Shown here in pieces: positions 16,127 through 26,748 of a stretch of DNA of 64,000 bases. The translations under genes were made by a program, and so were the position numbers. Numbering within the stretch: position 1 is the stretch's first letter; every line of letters starts with the position of its first letter. The notes beneath the pieces are model-generated. The model ran no database searches, was not told where the DNA came from, and worked only from the letters and a program-made list of their open reading frames with translations. The DNA lies in contig NZ_LQOX01000077.1 in NCBI RefSeq assembly GCF_002102175.1, forward strand, positions 1 through 64,000. The letters run 5' to 3'. This stretch comes from Mycobacterium gastri. Its GTDB lineage: Bacteria; Actinomycetota; Actinomycetes; Mycobacteriales; Mycobacteriaceae.

Positions 16127-17938
16127 ATGAGTCCACGCGCGGATCCCCGCACCAGAAGCGGGCGCAGACTGCTGGCCGCGGCCGCGACAATGCTGATCTT
16201 CGCTAGCCTGGCAACCGCCGCGCCCGCGGCGGCAGACCGGCATCAGTGCGCACCCGCCGGTGTGGAGAGTGCCACGGTTCTGCCCGGTAACCTGTCCAGG
16301 CCCGGCGGGCCCGGCGCCGACGACGACACCGACACCACCGCCACCGTCGTGCCGCTGAGCTCAATCGATGTCAACGCGCTGGGGCTGGGCGCACCCGGGG
16401 TGCTGACGGTGGGCACGCTCTCGGATGCCCCGCCGAACGTCTGCATCAACTCGACCGGACGGTTCACCGGCTTCGACAACGAGCTGTTGCGCGCCATTGC
16501 CGCCAAACTAGGCCTGCATGTCCGCTTCGTCGGCACCGACTTCTCCGGGCTACTCGCCCAGGTGGCATCACGGCGTTTCGACGTCGGCTCGGCATCGGTC
16601 AAGGCCACCGATGCGCGCCGTCGCACGGTCGCTTTCACCAACGGCTACGACTTCGGCTACTACTCGCTGGTGGTGCCTCCCGGTTCGGCGATCACCAGTT
16701 TCACCGACCTGGCCGCGGGTCAGCGCATCGGCGTGGTGCAAGGCACGGTCGAGGAGTCCTACGTCGTCGACACCCTGCACCTGCAACCGGTGAAGTATCC
16801 CGACTTCGCCACCGTGTACGGCAGTCTGAAAACCCATCAGATCGACGCGTGGGTGGCGCCAGCGAACCAAGCAGCGGCGGCCATGCGGCCGGGCGATCCG
16901 GCGGTGATCGTCGCGAACACCTTCAGTACCGACGATTTCGTGGCCTATGCGGTCGCCAAGGACAACCCCGCGCTCGTCGACGCGCTGAACTCGGGGCTGG
17001 ACGCGGTGATCGCCGACGGAACCTGGGCGGATCTCTACAGCAACTGGGTTCCCCGCACGTTGCCGCCCGGGTGGAAACCCGGTTCGAAAGCCGTCGCTGC
17101 CCCGACGTTGCCGGATTTCGCCGCCATCGCGGCCGGTCAGCACCGCAAGCCGGTCCAGCCGGCCGCACCCAAGTCGACCCTGGCGCAGCTTCGGGAGTCC
17201 TTTTTCGACTGGGACATGTACCGGCAGGCCATCCCGACGCTGTTCCATACGGGGCTACCCAACACGTTGATCCTGACCGTCAGCGCCAGCGCTATCGGGC
17301 TGGCAATCGGCATGACCCTGGCCGTCGCCGGGATCTCGCGGAAGCGCTGGCTGCGGTGGCCGGCACGGGTGTACACCGATATCTTCCGCGGCCTGCCCGA
17401 GGTGGTGATCATCCTGATCATCGGGCTAGGTGTCGGGCCTATCGTGGGCGGGCTGACCAACAACAACCCCTATCCGTTGGGCATCGCCGCGCTGGGGTTA
17501 ATGGCCGGCGCCTACGTCGGCGAGATCCTGCGTTCCGGAATCCAAAGCGTGGATCCCGGGCAGCTCGAGGCCGCTCGTGCCCTGGGTTTCAGCTACTCCG
17601 CGGCGATGCGATTGGTGGTGGTGCCGCAGGGAATACGGCGAGTCCTGCCGGCATTGGTCAACCAGTTCATCGCACTGCTGAAAGCCTCTGCCCTGGTGTA
17701 CTTCCTGGGCCTGGTCGCCAGACAGCGCGAACTGTTCCAAATCGGCCGTGACCTCAACGCGCAAACCGGCAACCTGTCGCCGTTGGTGGCCGCGGGCATC
17801 TTCTACCTGCTGTTGACCATCCCGTTGACCCACCTGGTGAACTACATCGACACCCGTCTTCGGCGCGGCCGCGCCAGGATCGATCCGCAGGATCCCTCCG
17901 AGGTCGTCAGTTCGACCATCGGTCAGGAGATGACATGA
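16127..17938 (+). CDS. Polar amino-acid ABC transporter, binding protein fused to permease
   Basis: This 603-residue fusion has a signal peptide (about 15-37, LLAAAATMLIFASLATAAPAAA) and a type 3 extracellular solute-binding domain (about 85-315; GRFTGFDNELLRAIAAKLGL, DVGSASVKATDARRRTVAFT). A linker precedes a HisM/GlnP-type permease domain (about 365-590) with EAARALGFSYSAAMRLVVVPQGIRR as the EAA coupling loop. Fusing sensor and channel in one chain is known for some Gram-positive glutamine transporters. The start is set after a GTG-rich stretch and is not certain. The ATPase gene overlaps by 4 bases. I recall no equivalent at this place in H37Rv, so this is probably an acquired or lineage-specific cassette. 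Confidence 0.9.
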   Translation: MSPRADPRTRSGRRLLAAAATMLIFASLATAAPAAADRHQCAPAGVESATVLPGNLSRPGGPGADDDTDTTATVVPLSSIDVNALGLGAPGVLTVGTLSDAPPNVCINSTGRFTGFDNELLRAIAAKLGLHVRFVGTDFSGLLAQVASRRFDVGSASVKATDARRRTVAFTNGYDFGYYSLVVPPGSAITSFTDLAAGQRIGVVQGTVEESYVVDTLHLQPVKYPDFATVYGSLKTHQIDAWVAPANQAAAAMRPGDPAVIVANTFSTDDFVAYAVAKDNPALVDALNSGLDAVIADGTWADLYSNWVPRTLPPGWKPGSKAVAAPTLPDFAAIAAGQHRKPVQPAAPKSTLAQLRESFFDWDMYRQAIPTLFHTGLPNTLILTVSASAIGLAIGMTLAVAGISRKRWLRWPARVYTDIFRGLPEVVIILIIGLGVGPIVGGLTNNNPYPLGIAALGLMAGAYVGEILRSGIQSVDPGQLEAARALGFSYSAAMRLVVVPQGIRRVLPALVNQFIALLKASALVYFLGLVARQRELFQIGRDLNAQTGNLSPLVAAGIFYLLLTIPLTHLVNYIDTRLRRGRARIDPQDPSEVVSSTIGQEMT

Positions 17939-18681
17939 CCAGCGAGGCGCGCCGTACGCCGGTTTCGTTGGTTGCCAAGGATATTCACCAGGCGCTGGGC
18001 GGCAATGCGGTGCTGCGCGGCGTCGATATCGACGTCCCGGCAGGCACCACCGCGGCGGTGATCGGCCCGTCGGGCTCGGGCAAGTCGACGTTGCTGCGCA
18101 CCCTCAACCGGTTGCACGAGCCGGACAGCGGCGACATCCTTCTCGACGGGCGATCGGTGTTGCGGGACAACCCCAACGAACTGCGCCAGCGCATCGGCAT
18201 GGTGTTCCAGCATTTCAACCTGTTCCCACACCGCAGCGTTCTCGACAATGTGGCGCTGGCGCCCCGCAAGCTGCGCGGGCTGTCCGCCGGTGCGGCCCGG
18301 GACCTTGCGCTACGCCATTTGGAGCGAGTTGGCCTCAAACACAAGGCCGCTGCCCGTCCCGGCACGCTGTCTGGCGGGCAACAGCAACGTGTTGCGATTG
18401 CACGAGCACTGGCTATGGCCCCGCAGGTGATGTTCTTCGACGAAGCGACCTCTGCGCTGGATCCCGAAATGGTCAAGGACATCCTGGGACTGATCGCCGA
18501 CCTCGGCGCCGACGGAATGACCATGCTAGTGGTCACCCACGAAATGGGCTTCGCCCGCTCGACATCGGATGCGGTCGTCTTCATGGATCACGGCAAGGTC
18601 GTGGAAGCCGGTCCTCCGGAGCAGATCTTCGAGGCCGCACAGACCGAGCGGCTACAGCGGTTCCTGGCCCAGGTGCTTTAG
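17935..18681 (+). CDS. Amino-acid ABC transporter ATP-binding protein (GlnQ type)
   Basis: The 248-residue ATPase powers the adjacent permease. Walker A is GPSGSGKST, the Q-loop lies in GMVFQHFNLFPH, the signature is LSGGQQQRVAIARAL, Walker B is VMFFDEATSALDPE, and the H-loop is VVTHEMGF. HFNLFPH and EQIF near the end are typical of the polar amino-acid subfamily. Its ATG overlaps the permease stop (ATGA), so the two are translationally coupled. The gene ends 48 bases before marR. Confidence 0.95.
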   Translation: MTSEARRTPVSLVAKDIHQALGGNAVLRGVDIDVPAGTTAAVIGPSGSGKSTLLRTLNRLHEPDSGDILLDGRSVLRDNPNELRQRIGMVFQHFNLFPHRSVLDNVALAPRKLRGLSAGAARDLALRHLERVGLKHKAAARPGTLSGGQQQRVAIARALAMAPQVMFFDEATSALDPEMVKDILGLIADLGADGMTMLVVTHEMGFARSTSDAVVFMDHGKVVEAGPPEQIFEAAQTERLQRFLAQVL

Positions 18682-18729
18682 GCACCGCTGACAGTCGGCT
18701 ATCGCCATGTCGGGTTAGACTGCCGACTT

Positions 18730-19227
18730 ATGGCGGACAGCGAATCCACCGCACCTGAGGTGACGGAATTGGCGGAGGGTCTGCACCGCGCACTGTCCAA
18801 GTTGTTCTCGATCTTGCGCCGCGGGGATCCCAACGGCGCGTTCGCCGGGGAATTGACCCTGGCACAGCTGTCGATTCTGGTCACTTTGCTCGATCGCGGT
18901 CCGATCAGGATGACGGACCTGGCCGCACACGAGAGGGTACGGACCCCCACCACCACCGTGGCCATCCGCCGGCTGGAAAAGATCGGGCTGGTGAAACGCT
19001 CGCGTGATCCCTCCGATCTGCGGGCCGTGCTGGTCGACATCACGCCGCAAGGGCGGGCCGTGCACGCCGAGTCGTTGGCCAACCGGCATGCCGCCCTTGC
19101 CGCGATGCTCAGCCAGCTCCCCCACCCCGACCTCGACACGTTGATGAAAGCGCTGCCGCCGCTGGAACGCCTGGCCAGTGGTGAGCCGGCCAGTGCCGCC
19201 GCTGACGATGCCCGCGAACAGGCGTGA
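18730..19227 (+). CDS. MarR family transcriptional regulator (Rv0042c-like)
   Basis: The 165-residue protein has the MarR winged helix: LTLAQLSILVTLLDRGPIRMTDLAAHERV, then TTTVAIRRLEKIGLVKRSRDPSDLRAVLVDITPQGRAVHAE covering the recognition helix and the wing with conserved DxR. Helices at both ends form the dimer. Its stop lies 40 bases before the SDR gene in the same direction, a plausible target. The inducer is unknown. Confidence 0.92.
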   Translation: MADSESTAPEVTELAEGLHRALSKLFSILRRGDPNGAFAGELTLAQLSILVTLLDRGPIRMTDLAAHERVRTPTTTVAIRRLEKIGLVKRSRDPSDLRAVLVDITPQGRAVHAESLANRHAALAAMLSQLPHPDLDTLMKALPPLERLASGEPASAAADDAREQA

Positions 19228-19267
19228 AAGCAACGGCCCGGCAAGCTGATTGGTAACCGCCCGAGTC

Positions 19268-19933
19268 ATGCCCACCGCACTCATCACCGGCGCCAGCCGC
19301 GGCATCGGTTCGGCGATTGCCACCGCCTTGGCGCCGGCACACACCCTGCTACTGGCCGGACGGCCCTCCGAGCGTCTCGACGCCGTCGCGGAACGGTTGG
19401 GCGCCACCACTTTTCCGCTGGATCTGGCCGACGCCAGCACGATCGAGGCCAGCTGCGAAGTGGTCGACGAGCTCGACGTGCTGGTGCACAACGCCGGGCT
19501 ATCCATTCCCGGCCGTGTCGGTGATTCGCACGTCGACGAGTGGCGCGCCACCTTCGACGTCAACGTCTTTGGCGCGGTGGCACTCACTCTGGCACTATTA
19601 CCGGCGCTGCGGCAAGCCCGCGGCCAGGTGGTTTTCATCAATTCCGGTGCCGGGCGCAATGTTTCGCCGGGCATGGCGTCCTACTCGGCCAGCAAGTTCG
19701 CCTTGCGGGCCTTCGCCGACTCACTGCGCGCCGACGAGCCCGGCCTGCGGGTTACCACGATCTTCCCGGGCCGCACCGACACCGAGATGCAGCGCGAACT
19801 GGTCGACTTCGAAGGCAGCGACTACGATCCCGCCAGGTTCCTGCGGGCCGAGACGGTCGCCGCGGTGGTCGCAAACGTGGTAGCCACCCCACCCGATGGT
19901 CACGTCCACGAGGTGGTCATCCGGCCCCGCTAG
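19268..19933 (+). CDS. Short-chain dehydrogenase/reductase
   Basis: The 221-residue classical SDR is a little shorter than usual. It has the dinucleotide motif TGASRGIG at residues 7-14, VHNAGLS in place of NNAG, and a catalytic Ser (VFINSGAG) with YSASK. Start MPTALITGASRGIG is chosen because the fold begins there; an upstream in-frame codon adds only six unlikely residues. It follows marR and converges on leuS, with about 80 bases between. Substrate is unknown. Confidence 0.9.
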   Translation: MPTALITGASRGIGSAIATALAPAHTLLLAGRPSERLDAVAERLGATTFPLDLADASTIEASCEVVDELDVLVHNAGLSIPGRVGDSHVDEWRATFDVNVFGAVALTLALLPALRQARGQVVFINSGAGRNVSPGMASYSASKFALRAFADSLRADEPGLRVTTIFPGRTDTEMQRELVDFEGSDYDPARFLRAETVAAVVANVVATPPDGHVHEVVIRPR

Positions 19934-20013
19934 CGGGTTGCCGAGTGTGTACCACGCGATGGGTTTTCGGCGTGTCGCGTCGGCCAATTCACATTCGCGC
20001 GCCGGTCTAGGCG

Positions 20014-22941
20014 CTAGACCACCAGGTTGATCAGCCGGCCCGGAACCACAATCACCTTGCGGGGCGTGGCTCCCGCCAGGAACGCCTGCACCTTTTCGTC
20101 AGCCAGCGCGGCGGCTTCAACCGCCTCGTTGTCCGCCTCGGCGGCTACCACTATCCGGCCACGCACTTTGCCGTTCACCTGCACCGGGTACTCGACGGTC
20201 TCGTCGACGAGGTACGCCGGATCTGCTTCAGGGAAGGGACCGTGCGCCAGCGATACGGTGTGGCCCAGGCGCAGCCACAGCTCCTCGCCCAGATGCGGAG
20301 CCAACGGAGCCAGCATCAACACCAATGGCTCGACCGCCGCGCGCGGCACCGCATCACGATGCTCTTTGGTGAGGTGGTTGGTGTATTCGATGAGTTTGGC
20401 AGCCGCGGTGTTATTACGAAGTGCCGCATAGTCTTCGGACACACCCGCGATGGTGCGGTGCAGTGCCCGCAGCGTGTCGGTGTCCAATTCCACCCCATCG
20501 ACCACCCGCATCTCACCGGTGTCTTCCCGGACCACCAACCGCCACACTCTTTGCAGAAAGCGATGCGCTCCGACGACATCCTTGGTGGCCCACGGACGCG
20601 ACGCCTCCAGCGGGCCCATCGACATCTCGTACACCCGCAACGTGTCGGCGCCGTATGCGTCGCAGATCTCGTCGGGTGATATCGAATTCTTCAGGCTCTT
20701 ACCGATTTTGCCGAATTCCTGGAAAACCTCGACCTCACCGCCGGAATCCGGGTAGAAAAAGCGCCCGTCGCGCTCGACCACTTGATCTGCCGGCACGTAG
20801 GCTCCGCGCGCGTCGGTGTAGGCGAAGGCCTGAATGTAGCCCTGGTTGATGAGCTTGCGGTAGGGCTCCCGTGAACTCACGTGACCCAGGTCGTACAAGA
20901 CCTTGTGCCAGAACCGCGAATACAGCAGATGCAGCACCGCGTGCTCGGCGCCACCGACGTACAGATCGACGCCGCCAGGGTCCTGCGGGCCGTGTTCGGC
21001 CGGCTGCGGGCCCATCCAGTACGCCTCATTTTCCCTGGCGCAGAACCGCTCTGAGTTGTGCGGATCGGTGTAGCGCAGCTCGTACCAGGAGCTGCCGGCC
21101 CATTGCGGCATCACGTTGGTGTCACGACGGTACCGCTTGAGGCCGTCACCGAGATCCAGCTCCACGTGGACCCACTCGGTCGCCTTGGCCAGCGGCGGGG
21201 ACGGTTCGCTGTCGGCGTCGTCGGGATCGAACAGCACCGGTGAATGGTCGGCCACCTCAGGCAATTCCACCGGCAGCGCGGCGTCGTCGAGCGCATGCGG
21301 GCGCCCGTCGCTGTCGTAGACGATCGGGAACGGCTCACCCCAGTACCGTTGCCGCGCGAAAAGCCAGTCCCGCAACTTGAATTCGATGCGGCCCCGGCCG
21401 CGGCCGTCCGATTCCAGCCGAGCGGTGATGGCCTGCTTGGCCTGTGCCACGCCCATGCCGTCGAGATATCCGGAGTTCACCAGCACGCCGTCGCCAGTGT
21501 GTGCGGCCTGTGAAATATCGCCGCCGGCAATGACTTCCACGATCGGCAGTCCGAACGCCCGGGCGAAATCCCAGTCCCGCTGATCATGGCCGGGGACCGC
21601 CATAATCGCCCCGGTACCGTAGCCGGCCAGCACATAGTCGGCGATGAAGATCGGCACCGGTTCGCCGTTGGCCGGGTTGATCGCATTGCTTCCCAAGAAG
21701 ACGCCGGTCTTCTCCCGGCTCTCCTGACGCTCCAGGTCCGACTTGGCCGCGATCGCACCGCGGTAGGCGGCGACGGCCTCGGCCGGCGTGGCGGCGCCGT
21801 AGGTCCACGACGGGTTGACGCCGGCGGGCCAGGCGGGCACGACCAGTTCGTCGACCAGCTCATGCTCGGGAGCCAGCACCAGGTAGGTGGCGCCGAACAA
21901 GGTGTCGGGCCGGGTGGTGAACACCTCGATGTCGATTCGCGAACCGGCCCGGTCACCCGTCGCAATAGTCGCCGAAAACAGCGCCGCGGCTCCCGTCGAG
22001 CGACCAATCCAGTTGCGCTGCATGGTCTTGACCTGCTCCGGCCAGTCCAACAGGTCGAGGTCGTCGAGCAACCGGTCGGCGTAGGCGGTGATGCGCATCA
22101 TCCATTGCCGCAGCCGCTTGCGGAACACCGGGAAGTTTCCCCGGTCACTGCGGCCGTCGGCGGTGACCTCTTCGTTGGCCAGTACCGTGCCCAGCCCCGG
22201 ACACCAGTTCACCATCGAATCGGCCCGGTAAACCAGGCGGTAGCTGTCGATCACGTCGGCCCGCTCCCCCGCCGACAACTTGGCCCACTCCCGCCCATTG
22301 TCGAGAGTTCTTGCGCCGGTTTCGAATTCGGCACGCAGCTCGCCGACCGGACGGGCCTTATTGGTGCGGGTGTCGAACCACGCGTTGTAGATCTGCAGAA
22401 AGATCCATTGCGTCCACTTGTAGAACTCGACGTCGGTGGTCGAGAAGCTACGGCGGCTGTCGTGACCGAGACCCAGCCGGCCCAGCTGCCGCCGGAAGTT
22501 CACGATATTGGCCTCGGTCCGGGTACGCGGGTGCGTGCCGGTTTGCACGGCGTACTGCTCCGCGGGCAACCCGAAGGAGTCGAACCCCAAGGCGTGCAAT
22601 ACGTTGTGGCCCTTCATCCGGTGGTACCGGGCGAAGACGTCGGTCGCGATGTAGCCCAGCGGGTGCCCGACGTGCAGTCCCTCGCCGGAAGGATAGGGAA
22701 ACATGTCCTGGACGAAGAGCTTGTCCGCAGGTACCGGCGAACCGTCCGCGGGAGCCAAGGACCCGACCGGGTTGGGCACGTTGAACGTCCCCATCCGAGC
22801 CCAGCTGTCCTGCCAGGTCCGCTCAATCCCCGCCGCCAACTCGGCGGTGTAGCGGTACCGCGGCGCGTCGGGTTCCGTGTCCCTGACACTGGACGTGCCA
22901 CCGGAGGCGCTGCCCGGCGTCGTGGTCGGCGATTCGGTCAC
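20014..22941 (-). CDS. leuS: Leucyl-tRNA synthetase
   Basis: The 975-residue class I synthetase charges tRNA-Leu. The HIGH motif appears as [10 protein letters not shown], the KMSKS loop as KIGKSLKNS, and a CP1 editing domain (about 290-500) contains [19 protein letters not shown]. It ends with the C-terminal tRNA-binding domain [11 protein letters not shown]. The GTG at 22941 ([10 protein letters not shown]) matches the start of other mycobacterial LeuS proteins; an upstream ATG would add 27 residues without family support. It is monocistronic and divergent from the mtc28-like gene. Confidence 0.97.
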   Translation of the reverse strand: MTESPTTTPGSASGGTSSVRDTEPDAPRYRYTAELAAGIERTWQDSWARMGTFNVPNPVGSLAPADGSPVPADKLFVQDMFPYPSGEGLHVGHPLGYIATDVFARYHRMKGHNVLHALGFDSFGLPAEQYAVQTGTHPRTRTEANIVNFRRQLGRLGLGHDSRRSFSTTDVEFYKWTQWIFLQIYNAWFDTRTNKARPVGELRAEFETGARTLDNGREWAKLSAGERADVIDSYRLVYRADSMVNWCPGLGTVLANEEVTADGRSDRGNFPVFRKRLRQWMMRITAYADRLLDDLDLLDWPEQVKTMQRNWIGRSTGAAALFSATIATGDRAGSRIDIEVFTTRPDTLFGATYLVLAPEHELVDELVVPAWPAGVNPSWTYGAATPAEAVAAYRGAIAAKSDLERQESREKTGVFLGSNAINPANGEPVPIFIADYVLAGYGTGAIMAVPGHDQRDWDFARAFGLPIVEVIAGGDISQAAHTGDGVLVNSGYLDGMGVAQAKQAITARLESDGRGRGRIEFKLRDWLFARQRYWGEPFPIVYDSDGRPHALDDAALPVELPEVADHSPVLFDPDDADSEPSPPLAKATEWVHVELDLGDGLKRYRRDTNVMPQWAGSSWYELRYTDPHNSERFCARENEAYWMGPQPAEHGPQDPGGVDLYVGGAEHAVLHLLYSRFWHKVLYDLGHVSSREPYRKLINQGYIQAFAYTDARGAYVPADQVVERDGRFFYPDSGGEVEVFQEFGKIGKSLKNSISPDEICDAYGADTLRVYEMSMGPLEASRPWATKDVVGAHRFLQRVWRLVVREDTGEMRVVDGVELDTDTLRALHRTIAGVSEDYAALRNNTAAAKLIEYTNHLTKEHRDAVPRAAVEPLVLMLAPLAPHLGEELWLRLGHTVSLAHGPFPEADPAYLVDETVEYPVQVNGKVRGRIVVAAEADNEAVEAAALADEKVQAFLAGATPRKVIVVPGRLINLVV

Positions 22942-23136
22942 GCCCAACAGGGTATAAGGACGCCCCTTGCAGGTCGGCGACCAAGCCGCCGGCCACGGGT
23001 TGGTCTCGGTTGCGTTGCACACTGGTCAGAGGTTCATCCCAGCTCGATTTCGGCACTATTGGCCCCTTTAAGAGTTCGTTAAATTCAGCTCGATAACGGG
23101 CATTGACGCCCGAGTAGTTCGGAGGGACCGACGCAC

Positions 23137-24195
23137 ATGATCCACATCGCGCGTACCTGGCGGGTCTTCGCAGGGGGCATGGCTGCCGGTTTCGTCGGCG
23201 TCGTACTCATCGCGGGCGGGAAGGCGTCGGCCGAACCGCTCTATCCCCTACCGCCTCTGCCCGCGCCGGTTCCGGTGCAACCGGCGGCGCCGCCCGTCCA
23301 GAATCTCACCGCGGTTCCCGGCGGTGCCAGCAACAGATTCGCCCCGGTTCCCGCACAGGCGCCGGCACCCGCGCCGGTGGTGTCCGCGCTACCCCCGGTG
23401 GCCGTGGTGCCGACGCCGCCGGCGGTGACGCCCGCCGTAGCCGGGACGTTGCGAGAGTTCCTCCAAGGCAAGGGGGTCAAGCTCGAGCCCCAGCGGTCGC
23501 CGGGGTTCAAGGCGCTCGACGTCACGCTGCCGATGCCGCCTCGATGGACTCCGGTGCCCGATCCCAACGTGCCCGACGCTTTCCTGGTGATCGCCGACCG
23601 GGTCGGCGGTAACAGCGTCTACACCTCCAATGCGCAGGTGGTGGTTTACAAGCTGGTCGGCGGCTTCGACCCGGCGGAGGCCATCACGCACGGCTTCGTC
23701 GACAGCCAGAAGCTGCTGGCGTGGCGGACGACTAACTCGTCCATGGCCGACTTCAACGGCTTCCCGTCGTCGGTCATTGAGGGCACGTACCGCGAGAACG
23801 ACATGACGCTGAACACCTCGCGCCGCCATGTCCTTGCCACTTCGGGGGCTGACAAGTACCTGGTGTCGTTGTCGGTGACCACCGCGGCCTCTCAGGCGAT
23901 TGCCGATGCGCCTGCCACGGATGCCATCGTCAACGGATTCCGGGTGACGGCTCCCGGGGCGGCCGGTCAGGCGCCCGCGCGCGGGGGAGCAGCGATCGCT
24001 CCCGCTCCCCAGGCGCCCGCGCAAGCGATCGCGCCCGCTCCCCAGGCGCCCGCGCAGGCGACGCATTCGGCACCGGTGGCAGCCCCCGCTCCGCAGGCGA
24101 CGGCACCCAACGTAAATCCCGCATCACCGTCGCTGCCCGGGGTGACAACCACGCTGCCGCCGCTGGTCACCCTCACACCCGTCCCGTCGCGCTGA
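23137..24195 (+). CDS. mtc28: Secreted proline-rich antigen, LpqN/LpqT-like (Rv0040c/mtc28-like)
   Basis: The 352-residue exported protein has a signal peptide (about 1-32, ending GGKASAEP). A Pro/Ala-rich region follows (33-105), then a folded domain (about 110-265) of the mycobacterial LpqN/LpqT type ([48 protein letters not shown]). A second Pro/Ala-rich tail has two copies of [11 protein letters not shown]. There is no lipobox cysteine, so it is probably released. The ATG follows CGGAGGGA. The homologue in M. tuberculosis is an immunodominant antigen of unknown function. Confidence 0.88.
   Translation: MIHIARTWRVFAGGMAAGFVGVVLIAGGKASAEPLYPLPPLPAPVPVQPAAPPVQNLTAVPGGASNRFAPVPAQAPAPAPVVSALPPVAVVPTPPAVTPAVAGTLREFLQGKGVKLEPQRSPGFKALDVTLPMPPRWTPVPDPNVPDAFLVIADRVGGNSVYTSNAQVVVYKLVGGFDPAEAITHGFVDSQKLLAWRTTNSSMADFNGFPSSVIEGTYRENDMTLNTSRRHVLATSGADKYLVSLSVTTAASQAIADAPATDAIVNGFRVTAPGAAGQAPARGGAAIAPAPQAPAQAIAPAPQAPAQATHSAPVAAPAPQATAPNVNPASPSLPGVTTTLPPLVTLTPVPSR
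23992..24057 (+). repeat. 33-base tandem repeat, two copies, in the mtc28-like tail
   Basis: Two adjacent 33-base units (23992-24024 and 24025-24057) differ at two positions. Each encodes [11 protein letters not shown]. Copy number probably varies between strains, changing the length of the Pro/Ala tail without a frameshift. Confidence 0.9.
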
Positions 24196-24272
24196 GTCCT
24201 GGCGCCTCTGACCGATCGGCGTTGGGCGGATCGGGTCGGGCGGACGCACCGGCGAACTCGTATTGTGAGCCC

Positions 24273-24623
24273 ATGCTGATTGCGGGTGTGCTGTGCGTGT
24301 GTGCGGCGGTGGCTTCCGCCGTCTTCGGGTTCTGGTCACTCTCTCATACCCACGCCGCCGATCCGACGCAGCTGGCGCTGCGTGCCATGGCACCTACCCA
24401 GTTCGCGGCCGCGGTCATGCTGACTGCCGGAGGTGTCGTGGCACTTGTGGCGGCTACGCCAACGGCTTTGGTGGTGCTGGTCGTTTGCGTTGCCGGCGCG
24501 TTCGGCACGCTGGCCACCGGCTCCTGGCAGAGCGCCCGCTACGCGCTGCGCCGGGAGGCTGCCCGACCCAAGTCGGCTGATTGCGGCGGCGATTGCGCGG
24601 CGTGCACGTTGTCCTGCCGATGA
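24273..24623 (+). CDS. Small two/three-helix membrane protein (Rv0039c-like)
   Basis: The 116-residue protein has a hydrophobic segment at the N-terminus (MLIAGVLCVCAAVASAVFGFW) and a long hydrophobic hairpin (about 45-82, AAAVMLTAGGVVALVAA...VVLVVCVAGAFGTL). It ends in a cysteine-rich cytosolic tail, DCGGDCAACTLSC, with four cysteines that could bind a metal or form disulfides. It lies 77 bases after the mtc28-like gene and is convergent with the YqgE gene. No function is known. Confidence 0.85.
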   Translation: MLIAGVLCVCAAVASAVFGFWSLSHTHAADPTQLALRAMAPTQFAAAVMLTAGGVVALVAATPTALVVLVVCVAGAFGTLATGSWQSARYALRREAARPKSADCGGDCAACTLSCR

Positions 24624-24651
24624 ATTCGGCGCTGGGCCGTCGGTTTTCCTG

Positions 24652-24691
24652 ACGCGTCATCCGCGTTTGCCGGATCCGCGGAGTGACGCGT
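24652..24691. terminator. Bidirectional terminator hairpin between convergent genes
   Basis: A near-perfect 14-base-pair stem pairs ACGCGTCATCCGCG (24652-24665) with CGCGGA plus TGACGCGT (24677-24691). There is one bulged G at 24683 and an 11-base loop. It is centred between two converging stop codons, followed on the plus strand by GGTTTGG. Position and stability suit a shared transcription terminator. Confidence 0.7.
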
Positions 24692-24700
24692 GGTTTGGTG

Positions 24701-25309
24701 TCAGTTGCGGCTGAGATCGATCGGATGGGTGGCCAGCAGCGAAAGCGGTAACGGCTGCCGCCGCAAGACCTGCCCCCACAAGTCGGCTCTGGGCGGAACC
24801 AAGACGTCAGATGGCAACGCCGACAACACAATCCAGTCATCGCGTTCGATTTCGCCTTCGAGCTGACCGATGGTCCAGCCCGAGTACCCGGCGAAGATCC
24901 GCACACCTTCGACCACCGGCGCAAGCAGGTCGGGCTCGGCGTCCAGATCCACCATCGCCATGCGACCCGCAACATGGCGTAGGCCCGGCACCCCGTCTGG
25001 ATCCGCACCGACCCGCAGTACGGCTAGGCACAGGGCGGCGTCACGCTTGACCGGGCCCCCGATGAACATCGTCTTCGGTTTGGCAGCGAGTTTGGCCCAC
25101 TGCGGCAACACGTTGTAAACCGCTGTCTCGCTGGGTCGATTGAGCACCACACCCAAGGTGCCGCCATCGTTGTGCTCGACGATGTAGATCACGCTGCGCC
25201 GAAAAGTCGGCTCCAGCAGATCGGTGTTGGCCAGCAGCAAAGTACCCGCGCGCACACGTTGCGCGGCGGGTGCCATGTAGTCTTCGGGGTCTTCCTGCGG
25301 CGCCACCAC
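24701..25309 (-). CDS. YqgE/AlgH family protein (Rv0038-like)
   Basis: The 202-residue protein belongs to the UPF0301 family: [39 protein letters not shown] at the N-terminus, [15 protein letters not shown] and [25 protein letters not shown] later are all diagnostic. It is cytosolic, with unknown biochemical role despite wide conservation. The GTG start matches family length. It shares a 126-base divergent promoter region with the MFS gene. Confidence 0.93.
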   Translation of the reverse strand: MVAPQEDPEDYMAPAAQRVRAGTLLLANTDLLEPTFRRSVIYIVEHNDGGTLGVVLNRPSETAVYNVLPQWAKLAAKPKTMFIGGPVKRDAALCLAVLRVGADPDGVPGLRHVAGRMAMVDLDAEPDLLAPVVEGVRIFAGYSGWTIGQLEGEIERDDWIVLSALPSDVLVPPRADLWGQVLRRQPLPLSLLATHPIDLSRN

Positions 25310-25435
25310 ACCATCATCGCACTCACCACAGCATCACCGGGCCAAACAAGCACGGTCGGCAGATATTTGTACTGTGATTGGGTCGGCACAGCGCGAAACC
25401 AGCATTGCCTGCGCCCGATCGTGGAAGTGGGTTTT

Positions 25436-26737
25436 GTGATTCCCAGCCAGACGCAAGCCAGCGCACCGGTCACACTGTGGCGGTCGGTGCGTGCTCTGCC
25501 CGACTTCGGTCGACTGCTGCAGCTTCGCATAGCGAGTCAATTCGGTGACGGTCTCTTCCAGGCGGGACTCGCGGGAGCACTGCTGTTCAACCCGGACCGG
25601 GCCACCGACCCGATGGCGATCGCACGAGCTTTTGCGGTGCTGTTTTTGCCGTATTCACTGCTTGGCCCATTCGCCGGAGCACTGATGGATCGCTGGGACC
25701 GGCGGCTGGTGCTCGTCGGCGCCAACATCGGCCGGCTGGCCTTCATTGCCGGGATCGGCACGATCCTGGCGGTTCGCGGCGGGGATCTTTTGCTGCTGAT
25801 CGCAGCGTTGCTCGCCAATGGTTTATCGCGGTTCGTGGCATCGGGCTTATCGGCATCGTTGCCCCATGTGGTGCCACGCGAACAGGTGGTCACGATGAAC
25901 TCGGTGGCCACCGCGTCGGGGGCGGTCGCGGCCTTCCTGGGCGCGAACTTCATGCTGTTGCCCCGCTGGCTGGCCGGCGGCGGCGATCACGGTGCCGCCG
26001 TGGTCGTCTTCACCGCCATTGTCCCGGTGCTGATTGCGTTGCTGCTGTCGCTGCGGTTCGCCCCCCGGGTACTCGGTCCGGACGACACCAAGCGCGCGAT
26101 CCATGGGTCGGTCGTGTACGCGGTGGTCACCGGCTGGCTACACGGCGTGCGTACCGTCGTGCAACAACCGACGGTTGGCGCTGCGTTGTCGGGCTTGGCC
26201 GCACACCGGATGGTGGTCGGCATCAACTCGCTGTTGATCTTGCTGCTGGTCCACCACATGAAAGACGCGGACGTCGTAGGGTTCGGCACCGCCCTGGTGT
26301 TCTTCGCTGCCACGGGTCTCGGGGCATTCCTGGCCAACGTGTTGACCCCGGTGTTAATCCGGCGGTGGGGGCGCTATGCGACGGCCAACGGCGCCCTGAT
26401 CGCGGCCGCGACGATCGAAATCGCCGGCGCCGGCCTGGTGATCCCGATCATGGTGGCATGCGGGTTCCTGCTGGGGGTGGCCGGCCAGGTGGTCAAGCTG
26501 TGCGCCGACTCCGCGATGCAGATAGACGTCGACGACGCGTTGCGCGGGCACGTGTTCGCGGTCCAGGATGCGGTGTTCTGGGTCTCCTACATCGCCTCGG
26601 TTACCGTGGCCGCGGCGTTGATTCCAGCCGACGGGCACGCGCCCGCGTTCGTGTTGTTCGGCTCGGTGATCTATTTGACCGGGCTGGTGGTTCACAGCAT
26701 CGTTGGCCGACGGGGCCAGCCGGTCAACGGCGACTAA
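25436..26737 (+). CDS. MFS transporter (Rv0037c-like)
   Basis: The protein of about 433 residues has about 12 hydrophobic segments. The N-terminal pattern [30 protein letters not shown] and [27 protein letters not shown] (motif A-like, with DRWDRR) places it in the MFS_3/EntS-like exporter group. GTG at 25436 is preferred because GGAAG lies 8-9 bases before it; GTG codons at 25421 and 25427 are alternatives. The substrate is unknown. The next gene follows after 11 bases with its own Shine-Dalgarno, so the two are probably an operon. Confidence 0.88.
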   Translation: MIPSQTQASAPVTLWRSVRALPDFGRLLQLRIASQFGDGLFQAGLAGALLFNPDRATDPMAIARAFAVLFLPYSLLGPFAGALMDRWDRRLVLVGANIGRLAFIAGIGTILAVRGGDLLLLIAALLANGLSRFVASGLSASLPHVVPREQVVTMNSVATASGAVAAFLGANFMLLPRWLAGGGDHGAAVVVFTAIVPVLIALLLSLRFAPRVLGPDDTKRAIHGSVVYAVVTGWLHGVRTVVQQPTVGAALSGLAAHRMVVGINSLLILLLVHHMKDADVVGFGTALVFFAATGLGAFLANVLTPVLIRRWGRYATANGALIAAATIEIAGAGLVIPIMVACGFLLGVAGQVVKLCADSAMQIDVDDALRGHVFAVQDAVFWVSYIASVTVAAALIPADGHAPAFVLFGSVIYLTGLVVHSIVGRRGQPVNGD

Positions 26738-26748
26738 GGGAGGTACTG

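Noticed and set aside
21586-23082. 498-residue plus-strand ORF opposite leuS
   Set aside because: Shadow of leuS with low-complexity composition.
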